From assembly GCA_043812935.1 (NCBI GenBank), contig JBDRLO010000075.1, forward strand, positions 1 to 26,679: a stretch of 26,679 nucleotides of DNA. Direction: 5' to 3'. A model generated the notes under the pieces. The model made no database searches, was not told where the DNA came from, and saw only the letters and a list, made by a program, of their open reading frames with translations. Shown here one piece after another: positions 1-8,515 of the stretch. The first letter of the stretch is position 1. The number at the start of each line of letters is the position of its first letter. Source of the stretch: JBDRNE01 sp043812935. GTDB taxonomy: Bacteria; Omnitrophota; Gorgyraeia; Tantalellales; Tantalellaceae. The translations under genes and the position numbers were made by a program.

Positions 1-1
1 T

Positions 2-463
2 GTTGATAAAATCCTTCAGATTATCAAGAAAGATAAAAGATTCGCGGGAAAAGTGGACCAAGATCAAAGGAAGATGGCAAACGAAATATATAACACCAAG
101 ATTCGATTTGTTGAAGCTGACATAAAGGACATGAAACATCTTAATACTGTTATTGACCTGGTTCTGGATCTTGCAATGGTAGAATGCGACAGATATGGTA
201 AATTAGATGGATATCAGGATCAACCGTTACCGCCGAAAGAATTGCAAGATCGGTTTTTGCAGTTATTACAGCTATCTGTCACAAACTATCATAAGTTAAT
301 TTCCACTGTGTCAGATGCTAATACCAATACGATCGATATAAAACGGTTGGTACTTAACATATTTCGGGGTGGTGAAAGCGGCATGTTGTGTATTAAGCGC
401 ATTGATTGGAACGAACTGCCGGAATGGAAAAGAGCTCAGGACCAGATTCTAATGGCGCTCTAA
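2..463 (+). CDS. C-terminal part of an unknown protein (5' end outside window)
   Basis: The reading frame is open from base 2 to the TAA at 461-463, giving 153 codons. A GTG at 53 could serve as a start, but the frame stays open upstream of it and no ribosome binding site is visible there, so I read this as the 3' end of a longer gene. The visible part is hydrophilic and mostly helical in character, with charged heptad-like stretches. It has no membrane segment and no motif I recognise. It ends in a Trp-rich tail (IDWNELPEWKRAQDQIL). The next gene also encodes an unusual exported protein on the same strand, 96 bases on, so this may be the tail of another such protein. That is inference. Confidence 0.6.
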   Translation, partial: VDKILQIIKKDKRFAGKVDQDQRKMANEIYNTKIRFVEADIKDMKHLNTVIDLVLDLAMVECDRYGKLDGYQDQPLPPKELQDRFLQLLQLSVTNYHKLISTVSDANTNTIDIKRLVLNIFRGGESGMLCIKRIDWNELPEWKRAQDQILMAL

Positions 464-559
464 TTTTTGTTAAGCGAATTTAAAAATATATTAAACGGTA
501 GTCAGTTACTTTCCTATCTTTAGTAGTTATATTGCCTGGGCTTGAGAGAGAGTATAGTT

Positions 560-3500
560 ATGAAGATAAGAAAGATCATAAGTTTAATAATTATAATAAC
601 TTTTCTTACTAATAGCTTAGCATATAGTTTAGCATATAGTTTAGGTGTTTCCCCGGGTGTGTACAAACCTCTGACAAAAAGGGGCATGGATACGCTTGCC
701 AGAGTTTTGTGGGCACAGAAAACCCCGCCCAGTCAAATTGCTTCAATTACAGATGAACTTCTTAAAAAAATTACAAATCATGAATTTGTCGGTACAGCTC
801 CTGAACTCAAAGAGGTTAAAGGAGTCGTGCACTCTGCATTGGATGAAGGCGTAAAAGGCCTTTCAATCGATGGCGTTTCGGCCAACGATATTCTAAAGGC
901 ATTAGAGGAGTTTTGTTTAAAAAGGTCCGCGTTTAAAGAGAACTTGGGAAAAGGGTCTTTTGCTGTTATTGAAAAGAATTACAAATACGATAAAGAAGAT
1001 GGTGAAGTAGCTGTTTCAAGAATAGAGGGAAAAAGCATAGATAAATGTAAGTTGGTTGTACATACGGATTATAAAAATGCTGTACAGGACATTCTTAAAA
1101 AAGACATATGGTTTGATTATGAATTTGATGACGGTAAAACAAAACGAGTAAGCGTGGCTGAAGCTGTTTTTAACCGGCCCGCGAAACATTACCTGCGTGA
1201 AAGTGAAAAAGATTATAAAAATAGAGATAAAACCGGCGGGCATCTTGTCAGCCCTGATCAGCCGTTAGTTAGCGAACAAGAGGCTAATAATATAAGCGGC
1301 AGGTACGCGTTTGTTAATGATGCCATATACTTATGGTTTTTAGCTTCTTACAGTTTTAAAGATACAACAAGATACAATAACCAGTTGCTGGAACAAAGGC
1401 TCAGATGGATATATGCCAATAAAGAGGTTTTCGATTTTAAAAACCAGTTTCCCAATATTAATGATCGTAATTTGGAAGAAGTTATAAAATTTACCCTTTT
1501 TGTAAATTATCATTATTTTAACCGTAAAGGTGCAAGTGGTGAGCCTGTAAAAGTTTCTGAAGTGGTATATGATTCATACGAAGAAACAATAAGCGATGAA
1601 GACGTGCTTGCTTACATGGGCGGAATAGATGGTGAAAATAAAGAAATCGATACAGTTACTGATATAGCGGATACAAGCCAACCAATCGAAAAAGATTCTC
1701 CCCAAGACCTCGCAAAAAGGATAAAAGAAGCCCAAAAAGTAGAAAGCTTTTCCAGAAACGAAATTATTATGTTTGGAGTGGGGGTTATAACGCTTTTAAG
1801 TTTTGCAATAAAATTAACTATTGCGTTAATTGCGGTATATTATACAAATTGGTATGCGCTTTTGGCATTATTCTATCCGGCAGTTTACTATGTGGCCAGT
1901 TTAGCCGCGTATAAAATAGAAAAAAATAAATTTCGCGCAAATATTACTGTTCAAAAAGCCCAGGAAAATTTGAATCTCTGGATGCAGGATGAAAAATGGA
2001 GGGAAAAGGCCAATTCTTTGAACCTGGCCGATGAGAAAGGTTTAATGAATATAATAAGAATAGTTAGGAATCAGGATGTTGAGTTAAGGATGTTTGAAAT
2101 AATAAAATTTAATGTAACACAATCCGGGGCTAAAGAGATAATTATAAGGGCCGGCTATGTAAATGATAAAAAATTTGTATTAAAACTATTAAAAAACGCG
2201 TTTTATCATTATAATCGGCCTCCGCCGGAAGGGATTAAAAATGAAATATGGCGCCAGATTTCCGCAATAAACTCTGAATACGGATTCCCCCAATATATTA
2301 GTTTTTTAACACTACCGTTTGCTCTAACGAAATTTATAAACACGTTTCCTTCTCGCAATTTAGAAATAAAAATTCCGGCATTGCTAAAACTTTTTAAAAT
2401 TCAAGACAAGAAAATGTTTGAGGAACCTTTGACGGAATTAACTGGATTTGACGCAATTAAATATATTGTTAAACGCGCAATTAAAATAAGCGGAATACTT
2501 GTTTTTTGGAGAATAATTATCGGTGCAACAATGAGATTGCTCGGAGCAGCGTTGAAATGCTTGTTGAGTTGTAGGAGCTATAAAGGCTTAACAACAGCTC
2601 CAAAAATATTTTTTCATACAATAAATATGCCCCAAGGGATTTTGTGTTTGGGGGCGGTTTGTTTGCCGTTCATCGCGGCATATGTTTTGCATGAACTTAT
2701 TATTGTTCGAAGATATAGTTTGGGCTATAAGGAAGAAAAAGTTTTATTCAGAAGAAACCCGTTTCTTTTTTTGAATAGTATAAAAGGGATACTAAGTGAA
2801 ATTAAACACGATGGGGAAAAAAATAAAAGTGTGTCTTTTGAGGAAACAAAAAGGGCTGTGGCGCAGATTATTCAGTCTTCTTATACAATTGAAGAAATCG
2901 AAGACAAAATGATTTATTTAGGAGTTATTCCGGCAAGATTGAAAACAAAACAAGGAAAAAAAACGTTTTTAACATTATGTTCTTCTCTTTGGAACATTGT
3001 TTCACAAGATGTGCCGCTGCCCGAAGCCTTGGAGCTTGACAATGATTTTAATTTCCCCAGGTACCGGTTTAGAGTTGATGGCAGTACAACTGCTTTTTAT
3101 GGGTTTGCGCATGGTCTTGGAAGATATATTTTTTTAAAAAATGAAGTAGCAAACTTGGTTAAGAAATTAGATCAGGAAGGCATATTTTTCCATTCGGAAC
3201 AAAACATGTCTGACACATATGGATATTGCGAAAAAATTATCAGGAATATTATTGGAGGACAGTATTTTATTGAAAGTATTGCGGGAAAGATGGAAGAAAA
3301 GAAAAAAATTTTCGAAAAAAACTTAAAATGCCGTCTTGAAATTAATCGGCATACGATAGATGCGGCAAAGGATGAATATAAAATAGAAATAATCATATCT
3401 GGCGAAAATAAAATCCTAACCAAAGGATTGATAGATTTGTTGATTGAAAAAGACAAAAAGAGATGCCAGACACAAAAAAAAGGCACGAAAATAACTGTCA

Positions 3501-5029
3501 AAGATGTTGTAGCCGGGAAAGGATCGGAAATTGATGATTTTAAAATTATTAAGGATGATAAAGAATCTTTTCTAGATGTGCGGGTGCTTAAGATTATGCC
3601 GATTTTAGAAAATATTTTTCAATATCTAATGTATCCGTTATATATGGCAAAAAATCCTTCCAGTGGATTGCTGGACGGCGGGATTAAATTTTATTCTGTG
3701 CTTCATCAGCGGACGATAGACGATTTAAAGATGCTGTATTTGTTGAATTTTTTAGGCACACTGCCGGAACCGCTCAATTTTACTTCTGAGAAATATTTGA
3801 ATCCAACAAAGCGTTACGATGATGAGAGGGTAGGAAGAAGTTTTTATATGCTGGATTATATCCTTCAGAAGGCAAAACTGCAAAATAGAAAACATAGTGC
3901 CTGGATAGGGGGAATATTTCATCAACCTTTAATGGTATGGCTCGCGCAGCATTTAGGGATTATTCAGCGATTTAAAGAAGAAGAGGGTTTTTATTCGGGG
4001 GAAGAAACAGAGAAAAAAGGTTTTATACGAATTTTTCTCGATATAATAGTATCTCTGGCATGGCGTATTATTGGTTATGAAGAGGAAGAGCGCGATGAAG
4101 GTTTTTATTTATACAGAGAAACCGATAAAGAAGATTTCCTGCGAACTATTAAGAGTGTTTTGGGTAAAACAGAAAAAAGCAGTGATTTGAAAAAAGAAGA
4201 AGTAAAAGAAAAGCAGCATTCCCCAAAAATCAATAAAGACAGTGATTTAAAAGCTGATATTGCAACGAATGAATCAGGAGCAGGGGAAACAGGAATTATA
4301 AAGATCATATCAGATTATATCTTAAGAATTGCCAGAAAAAGGGGCCCGGGAGCAGTGCCGTTATTGGGCGAAGGAAAGCAAAAAAACATATGGCAGACTG
4401 TTAAAGCTGCGCACCAAACTAATATTGCCGTATTGTTGCCGATGGAAATTGATAAGACACTTGAACAAGATATCAAAAAAATGGAAAAAAATATGGCAAC
4501 GTACGGGAAAAAACTAAAAGTTTCTTTTTATAAGAAAGGTACTTTACGAAGCCGTTTAGCAAATTGTAGAGATATGAAAAAAATAGTTGTTACAAATGCT
4601 GATACAGCCGCGTATATCGGCAAGCTCATGCAGGATAAGGATACCGGAGAAACAAATGCGGATATGTTTAGAGACGTAAGATTGCTTAATATGAAAATCC
4701 CGAAAATCAAAAACAAAAAAAGAGAAACAGTTTTTCATTCTGAAATAATTATGACAGCTATTTTGGCAAGGCTCTTGGATCAGGGATCCGCGCATTTCGA
4801 TATTATAAGAGGGCTTTTAAAAGATTTAATGGAAGATTCTTTTGTATCAAGTAAAGTCAAGATAGATGATTTTATTCAGGAACTTGCTGTTAAAGAGGAT
4901 AATTATACGGATATAGAAAAGATAAAACAAAGGGTTTATTATTTTCTCCAAGAAACACCGGCAATAAGTTTAATAAAAAGGCTGGAACAGGAATTAAGGG
5001 CGATTAAAGAATTCTGGTCTTACGCGTAA
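560..5029 (+). CDS. Giant exported orphan protein, 1489 aa, with membrane segments
   Basis: I choose ATG 560 because it opens directly into a Sec-type signal peptide: MKIRK, then a hydrophobic ISLIIIITFL core, then small residues around 18-26. The in-frame TTG at 542 would only add six residues. Hydrophobic segments lie at about 402-424, 428-452, 645-672 and 693-716, with a weaker one at 1154-1172. A charged linker at about 1200-1236 leads to a C-terminal alpha/beta-looking region (about 1238-1489). That region includes a VLLPMEIDKTLEQDIKKM stretch and ends in a helical segment closing ...LEQELRAIKEFWSYA. A short motif is duplicated at about 1140-1159 and 1177-1197 (EGFYxxxETxKxxFxR). I recognise no enzymatic motif. 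Very large signal-peptide proteins without known domains are, from general knowledge, a feature of Omnitrophota genomes. The role is unknown; an envelope location is likely. Confidence 0.8.
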   Translation: MKIRKIISLIIIITFLTNSLAYSLAYSLGVSPGVYKPLTKRGMDTLARVLWAQKTPPSQIASITDELLKKITNHEFVGTAPELKEVKGVVHSALDEGVKGLSIDGVSANDILKALEEFCLKRSAFKENLGKGSFAVIEKNYKYDKEDGEVAVSRIEGKSIDKCKLVVHTDYKNAVQDILKKDIWFDYEFDDGKTKRVSVAEAVFNRPAKHYLRESEKDYKNRDKTGGHLVSPDQPLVSEQEANNISGRYAFVNDAIYLWFLASYSFKDTTRYNNQLLEQRLRWIYANKEVFDFKNQFPNINDRNLEEVIKFTLFVNYHYFNRKGASGEPVKVSEVVYDSYEETISDEDVLAYMGGIDGENKEIDTVTDIADTSQPIEKDSPQDLAKRIKEAQKVESFSRNEIIMFGVGVITLLSFAIKLTIALIAVYYTNWYALLALFYPAVYYVASLAAYKIEKNKFRANITVQKAQENLNLWMQDEKWREKANSLNLADEKGLMNIIRIVRNQDVELRMFEIIKFNVTQSGAKEIIIRAGYVNDKKFVLKLLKNAFYHYNRPPPEGIKNEIWRQISAINSEYGFPQYISFLTLPFALTKFINTFPSRNLEIKIPALLKLFKIQDKKMFEEPLTELTGFDAIKYIVKRAIKISGILVFWRIIIGATMRLLGAALKCLLSCRSYKGLTTAPKIFFHTINMPQGILCLGAVCLPFIAAYVLHELIIVRRYSLGYKEEKVLFRRNPFLFLNSIKGILSEIKHDGEKNKSVSFEETKRAVAQIIQSSYTIEEIEDKMIYLGVIPARLKTKQGKKTFLTLCSSLWNIVSQDVPLPEALELDNDFNFPRYRFRVDGSTTAFYGFAHGLGRYIFLKNEVANLVKKLDQEGIFFHSEQNMSDTYGYCEKIIRNIIGGQYFIESIAGKMEEKKKIFEKNLKCRLEINRHTIDAAKDEYKIEIIISGENKILTKGLIDLLIEKDKKRCQTQKKGTKITVKDVVAGKGSEIDDFKIIKDDKESFLDVRVLKIMPILENIFQYLMYPLYMAKNPSSGLLDGGIKFYSVLHQRTIDDLKMLYLLNFLGTLPEPLNFTSEKYLNPTKRYDDERVGRSFYMLDYILQKAKLQNRKHSAWIGGIFHQPLMVWLAQHLGIIQRFKEEEGFYSGEETEKKGFIRIFLDIIVSLAWRIIGYEEEERDEGFYLYRETDKEDFLRTIKSVLGKTEKSSDLKKEEVKEKQHSPKINKDSDLKADIATNESGAGETGIIKIISDYILRIARKRGPGAVPLLGEGKQKNIWQTVKAAHQTNIAVLLPMEIDKTLEQDIKKMEKNMATYGKKLKVSFYKKGTLRSRLANCRDMKKIVVTNADTAAYIGKLMQDKDTGETNADMFRDVRLLNMKIPKIKNKKRETVFHSEIIMTAILARLLDQGSAHFDIIRGLLKDLMEDSFVSSKVKIDDFIQELAVKEDNYTDIEKIKQRVYYFLQETPAISLIKRLEQELRAIKEFWSYA
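617..640 (+). repeat. 12-bp perfect tandem duplication in signal-peptide region
   Basis: TTAGCATATAGT occurs twice head to tail (617-628 and 629-640), and a third partial unit begins TTAGG at 641. It is in frame and adds one LAYS unit to the end of the signal peptide (SLAYSLAYSLG), so the frame is kept. It looks like a recent slippage duplication. Confidence 0.9.
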
Positions 5030-5045
5030 AGACAAAGAAAGACAG

Positions 5046-5069
5046 AGCTGTCTGACCCCAAAGCTGTCT
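5046..5069. repeat. Short repeat with GGGGTCAGACAGCT core next to transposase relic
   Basis: AGCTGTCT is repeated at 5046-5053 and 5062-5069, and the first copy is part of a small hairpin (GACAG-AG-CTGTC, 5041-5052). Read on the - strand the core is GGGGTCAGACAGCTCTGTC. Sequences starting GGGGTCAG commonly flank RAYT (REP-associated tyrosine transposase) genes, and a RAYT relic lies just beyond on the same strand, so this is probably its associated repeat. That association is inference. Confidence 0.45.
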
Positions 5070-5171
5070 AATGCTCCTGTGGACATATTTTTTCCATACG
5101 AGAAGTAGATCATAGAATTATATAAAATCAAATAAATAATTGCATTCTGCATAATTAAAATAGTTAAAATT

Positions 5172-5278
5172 AACAGATTAAAAGGTTTATAAGAGATTGA
5201 GATTTTTGTTTTTACGGAACAGTTTTGCTTTGATACATGATACCATGCATATTCAAAGCACACTTTCAATTTTGCATG
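5172..5278 (-). pseudogene. Decayed RAYT/IS200-like transposase N-terminus
   Basis: On the - strand, from about 5278 down to 5172, the translation contains KLKVCFEYAWYHV followed by a stretch ending FNLL. RAYT (Y1, IS200-like) transposases typically begin near M-A-R-K-L-R-V-x-F-E-G-A-W-Y-H-V, so about nine of thirteen positions agree in this fragment. An ATG lies just upstream at 5277, but it is one base out of register with the matching residues. No HUH motif or C-terminal part follows; the rest of the frame is hydrophobic AT-rich sequence with no resemblance. The fragment lies beside a GGGGTCAG-type repeat, as expected for this family. I read it as a dead relic. A chance match over so short a stretch cannot be excluded. 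Confidence 0.45.
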
Positions 5279-5341
5279 GCATAAAGAGTTTTTTGAGGGT
5301 GTAGTATTAACCATAGTTTTTGACATTAAAATCATTTCTCA

Positions 5342-5370
5342 TTGCGGTAAAAACAGGGGAGTGTTATAAT
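5342..5370 (+). promoter_or_regulatory. Sigma70-type promoter of the 6S-like RNA
   Basis: A perfect TATAAT (5365-5370) lies 17 bp after TTGCGG (5342-5347). The predicted start at about 5377 coincides with the 5' end of the long paired structure that follows. A consensus TTGACA at 5320-5325 is too far from this -10 (39 bp) to be its partner. Confidence 0.6.
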
Positions 5371-5376
5371 ACCTGT

Positions 5377-5557
5377 AGTTCTGGCGAGTGCGTATAATGG
5401 GAACGAAATTTTGGCCAATAATTATAATTCGGGAATCTAACTTCGGTTTTTCTTCGGAACTATCGAGAGGGTACCCACCTGGGAGACCAGGCCGCAAATT
5501 TTCTTTCTGTTTACGGCTCAACGGAGATGGGGCCGGAGAAATCCGGCCCTATTTTTT
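5377..5557 (+). ncRNA. ssrS: Probable 6S RNA (ssrS)
   Basis: This is a non-coding transcript unit of about 180 nt with its own promoter and terminator. 6S RNA folds as a rod that mimics open promoter DNA and binds sigma70-RNA polymerase. The 5' and 3' parts pair here in the same manner: 5379-5383 with 5522-5526, 5386-5389 with 5516-5519, 5391-5394 with 5512-5515, 5401-5403 with 5505-5507, 5406-5411 with 5496-5501, and GGCC 5413-5416 near 5490-5493. Unpaired bulges separate the helices. On the 3' side a CCTGG-GAGA-CCAGG hairpin (5478-5491) follows GGGTACCCA, and the apical part contains two UUCG tetraloop hairpins. The gene lies directly upstream of rarA, a neighbourhood I recall for 6S RNA in Firmicutes. 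The length matches E. coli 6S (about 184 nt). I could not run a covariance search, so another structured RNA remains possible. Confidence 0.6.
5530..5557 (+). terminator. Rho-independent terminator of the 6S-like RNA
   Basis: GGGCCGGA (5530-5537), loop GAAA, TCCGGCCC (5542-5549), then TA and six T residues (5552-5557). It is a perfect 8-bp GC-rich stem with a tetraloop and a U tract, 107 bases before rarA. Confidence 0.85.
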
Positions 5558-5621
5558 GATGTAAAAAAAGAGATATGTAGTAAGGGTATAGCTGGGTTGT
5601 GAAAAAATCTTACGTAATATT

Positions 5622-5646
5622 GTAGGGGACAGGCATGTCTGTTTCG
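5622..5646 (+). repeat. Intergenic palindrome copy a (before rarA)
   Basis: It starts GTAGGGGACAGG, has centre GCATG, and its right arm reads TCTGTTTC. At DNA level the right arm looks decayed, but in the + strand RNA most changes are G.U wobbles (5633.5638, 5628.5643, 5627.5644). It ends 18 nt before the rarA start codon. Confidence 0.65.
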
Positions 5647-5664
5647 CTAAACTAAGGTTCATAA

Positions 5665-6990
5665 ATGGATTTATTCGAAAACAAAACAAAAATTGGTGTT
5701 AGTCTGCCGTTATCTGCGCGTATGGCTCCGGAAACGCTTGAAGATTTTTTTGGGCAAACACATATTGTGGGAGAAGGCCGCCTTTTGTCCCGTATGATAG
5801 AAGCGGACAGGTTGGGATCGGTAATATTTTATGGTCCCCCCGGAATTGGAAAAACCGCGCTGGCTATGATAATTTCAAGAAAAACCGGAGCAACTTTTAT
5901 CAAAAAAAACGCGGTTTCAAGTAATGTGTCTGAAATGCGCGTAATAATAAACTCCGCAAAAAAACAAAAATCGCTTATTGGTAATAAAACAATATTACTT
6001 TTAGACGAAATCCATAGGTTTAATAAAGCCCAACAGGATGTGCTTCTTCCCGAAATGGAAGAGGGTAATATTATTCTGATAGGTACTACTACGGAAAATC
6101 CGTTTTTCACGGTTAATTCAGCGCTTTTGTCAAGAAGCCAGATATTTGAATTTAAATCTTTGGGCGAAAACGACATATATGATCTTTTGAAAACAGCTCT
6201 TAAAGATGAAAATCGAGGTTTTGGAAACATGAAAATTAATTCTAGCGAACCTGCTTTAAAACATTTGGCGAAAATTTCCGATGGTGACGCGCGAAAAGCC
6301 CTGAATGCTTTAGAAATAGCGGTTCTTACCACAGAGTCAGATGACGACGGCATAATAAATTTAACTTTGGAAGCCGCAGAAGAATCAATACAGAAAAAAG
6401 CTGTAGTTTATGATTCAGACGGTGACGCGCATTATGACACGATAAGCGCTTATATTAAAAGTATGCGCGGTTCGGATCCGGACGCGGCGCTTTATTGGCT
6501 TGCAAAAATGATAACTGCGGGTGAAGACCCGCGTTTTATTGCGCGCCGTCTTGTGATTTGCGCGTCAGAAGATGTCGGGAACGCTGATCCGCATGCTCTT
6601 ATTCTGGCTAATGCCGCGCGAGAAGTGGCTGATTTTGTCGGGTTTCCTGAAGCGCGTATACCATTGGCGCAGGCAACGGTTTATGTGGCGTCCGCGCCAA
6701 AAAGCAATGCGTCATATGAAGCGATAGAACGAGCAATAAAAGATGTAGAGAATGAGAGAACACAGGAAGTTCCGGATCATCTTAAAGACGCAAGTTACAG
6801 CGGAGCGAAAAAATTAGGCCGGGGGCAAGGTTATAAATACGCGCATTCTTACAAAGATAATTATGTTAAACAGGAATATATGCCGCAAAAAAAGAAATAT
6901 TATCATCCTACGGAAAACGGATACGAAAAAAAGATAAAACTATGGCTTGATATGCTGAAACAAAGGGAACAGACAAAAAAAGATGAATAA
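5665..6990 (+). CDS. rarA: Replication-associated recombination protein RarA (MgsA)
   Basis: This is a clamp-loader-like AAA+ ATPase that acts at stalled replication forks and single-strand gaps; the E. coli protein interacts with SSB. At 441 residues it has the usual family length. Visible motifs are Walker A GPPGIGKT (57-64), Walker B LLLDEIHRF (ending at 119), the sensor-type stretch GTTTENPFF, and arginine-rich SRSQIFEF. The C-terminal tetramerisation part includes the family-typical segments RGSDPDAALYWLA, ASEDVGNADP and DHLKDASYSGAKKLGRGQGYKYAH. The start is ATG 5665 with a weak AAGG upstream. The next gene starts inside its last codons, so the two are co-translated. In Firmicutes rarA also neighbours an Rrf2 regulator and a cysteine desulfurase, as it does here a little further on. 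Confidence 0.95.
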   Translation: MDLFENKTKIGVSLPLSARMAPETLEDFFGQTHIVGEGRLLSRMIEADRLGSVIFYGPPGIGKTALAMIISRKTGATFIKKNAVSSNVSEMRVIINSAKKQKSLIGNKTILLLDEIHRFNKAQQDVLLPEMEEGNIILIGTTTENPFFTVNSALLSRSQIFEFKSLGENDIYDLLKTALKDENRGFGNMKINSSEPALKHLAKISDGDARKALNALEIAVLTTESDDDGIINLTLEAAEESIQKKAVVYDSDGDAHYDTISAYIKSMRGSDPDAALYWLAKMITAGEDPRFIARRLVICASEDVGNADPHALILANAAREVADFVGFPEARIPLAQATVYVASAPKSNASYEAIERAIKDVENERTQEVPDHLKDASYSGAKKLGRGQGYKYAHSYKDNYVKQEYMPQKKKYYHPTENGYEKKIKLWLDMLKQREQTKKDE

Positions 6991-7978
6991 AAAAGCAATA
7001 GCCTTAATTTCAGGAGGACTGGACAGTTTGTTGGCGGCAAAAATTGTTCAGGATCAAGGCGTGAAAGTGCAGGGCGCAGCGTTTCTTATGCAGTTTGCGT
7101 CAAAAGACATAAAAATTTTTAAACGTCAAATCAAAAAAGCCTCAGATGAAGCTGGTATTCCCGTAAAGTTTATTGATATGTCAAAAGAGTTCCTCGAAGT
7201 TTTAAAAAAACCAAATTATGGATACGGTGCAAACCTTAATCCGTGCATAGACTGTAAAATACTAATGTGCAAACTGGCAAAAAATCTTATGAAAAAAGAA
7301 TCGGCCGGGTTTATTGTTACAGGAGAAGTTTTGGGTGAACGTCCCATGTCTCAGCGAAGAGACGCGTTAAATATTATAGAAAAAAAATCGGGCTTAAAAG
7401 GACTTCTCCTTAGGCCCCTTTCGGCGAAACTTTTGGAAGAAACCGTTCCGGAAAAAGAAGGTATTGTAGGGAGAGACAAATTATGCGCGCTTAGTGGCCG
7501 CGGCCGGGACCGGCAGCTGGCTATGGCGAAGAAATACGGCCTTACGAAATTTTTTGCGCCGTCAGGCGGGTGTCTTCTTACGGATTCTATTTTTTCAAAA
7601 AAACTGAAAGATCTTATTTTAAAAAAAGAGTTAACCTCGGAAAATGTAAGCCTGTTGAAATACGGCAGGCATTTTCGAGTGGATGAAAAAACAAAAGCAG
7701 TTGTGGGCAGAGACCAGAACGACAATGAAAACATATTTAAACTAAAAAAACAAACAGATGTTTTCTTGCGGTTCAAAACAGATCCGGGCCCGTATGTGTT
7801 AATGCGCGGAAAAAAACACGCGGAAAATATTCAAAAAGCCGCGGGCCTTTTAATTGGTCATTCTAAAAGCAGGAAAAAAACAAATGTTGCCGTTGAAGTG
7901 CAGGCTGGGAAGAAAACCAAAAAAATTATAAAAGCAGATCCGTTAGACAAAGTAACTATCGATAAGCTAAGAATCTGA
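6983..7978 (+). CDS. PP-loop tRNA-thiolation family protein (MnmA/ThiI-like)
   Basis: The protein has 331 residues and an N-terminal PP-loop ATP pyrophosphatase motif, SGGLDS (10-15). Such enzymes adenylate a uridine so that sulfur can replace its oxygen. Likely sulfur-relay cysteines are in NPCIDC (C88, C91) and SGGCLLTD (C197), matching the paired-cysteine layout of MnmA- and ThiI-type thiolases. The central block GEVLGERPMSQRRDAL through LRPLSAKLL is typical of a widespread MnmA/ThiI-like family often annotated as a tRNA thiouridylate methyltransferase. The C-terminal about 80 residues (GPYVLMRGKKH onward) are basic and may bind RNA. It overlaps rarA by 8 nt. The cysteine desulfurase encoded downstream could supply its sulfur. 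The exact tRNA target is unknown. Confidence 0.75.
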   Translation: MNKKAIALISGGLDSLLAAKIVQDQGVKVQGAAFLMQFASKDIKIFKRQIKKASDEAGIPVKFIDMSKEFLEVLKKPNYGYGANLNPCIDCKILMCKLAKNLMKKESAGFIVTGEVLGERPMSQRRDALNIIEKKSGLKGLLLRPLSAKLLEETVPEKEGIVGRDKLCALSGRGRDRQLAMAKKYGLTKFFAPSGGCLLTDSIFSKKLKDLILKKELTSENVSLLKYGRHFRVDEKTKAVVGRDQNDNENIFKLKKQTDVFLRFKTDPGPYVLMRGKKHAENIQKAAGLLIGHSKSRKKTNVAVEVQAGKKTKKIIKADPLDKVTIDKLRI

Positions 7979-8014
7979 CAAAAAGAATTTTTTCTAAAAA
8001 AGATAAGAATAGAT

Positions 8015-8407
8015 ATGAGACAAACCGGAAAAATAATAAAAATAGAAAACGGATTTTTAATTATAGAATTTGAGAAACACGAAGTGTGTACAAAATGCTG
8101 CAGCTGCAGCGCTGGTAAACTTAAAAAAATAGAAATTCCTCAAAAACAGTATCAGAACTTTTTTCCGGGCGATAGAGTGGAAATAGAAATCAATTCATCA
8201 AAAATGTTAAAAATATATAGTTTATTATACGGTATACCTTTGGTGGTTTTTACCGCTACAATATGCGTAGTGTATTTTTTTGCAAATTCACCAATCATTA
8301 GCTTTGCCGCCGCGATAACGGCTACAATTTCTACCTATCTTATTCTTGGTGCATACATTAAAACCAAGGAAGGCTTTTCTTCTGAAATCACTATAAAAAA
8401 ATGTTAA
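8015..8407 (+). CDS. rseC: RseC/MucC-family membrane protein
   Basis: This is a 130-residue protein with the RseC layout. A short soluble N-terminal domain holds a cysteine cluster (C25, C28, C29, C31; CTKCCSC), followed by two membrane helices within about 66-118 and a short cytosolic tail. In Proteobacteria RseC links to SoxR reduction and sigmaE signalling, and its homologue in rnf operons suggests an electron-transfer role. Many anaerobes carry a copy of unknown role. The Cys cluster could bind metal or Fe-S. It follows the PP-loop gene by 36 bp and no terminator is visible between them. No rsx/rnf genes lie in this window, so its partner cannot be told here. Confidence 0.8.
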   Translation: MRQTGKIIKIENGFLIIEFEKHEVCTKCCSCSAGKLKKIEIPQKQYQNFFPGDRVEIEINSSKMLKIYSLLYGIPLVVFTATICVVYFFANSPIISFAAAITATISTYLILGAYIKTKEGFSSEITIKKC

Positions 8408-8515
8408 ATCGTTGGTCATGCGGAACATAGGGAAGCATGTATAAAACAAATTATTGAGGCAATGTCGGTGTGAAGAACTATGCCTATCGGTTAAAGGCTT
8501 GCAAATTTCCGCAAA

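Noticed and set aside
5320..5370. TTGACA at 5320 paired with TATAAT at 5365
   Set aside because: The 39-bp spacing is far beyond the sigma70 range. TTGCGG at 5342 fits at 17 bp.
5829..6353. 174-codon open frame on the - strand inside rarA
   Set aside because: It is fully antisense to a clear AAA+ gene, with low-complexity Ser/Phe-rich translation and no motif. It is a shadow frame.
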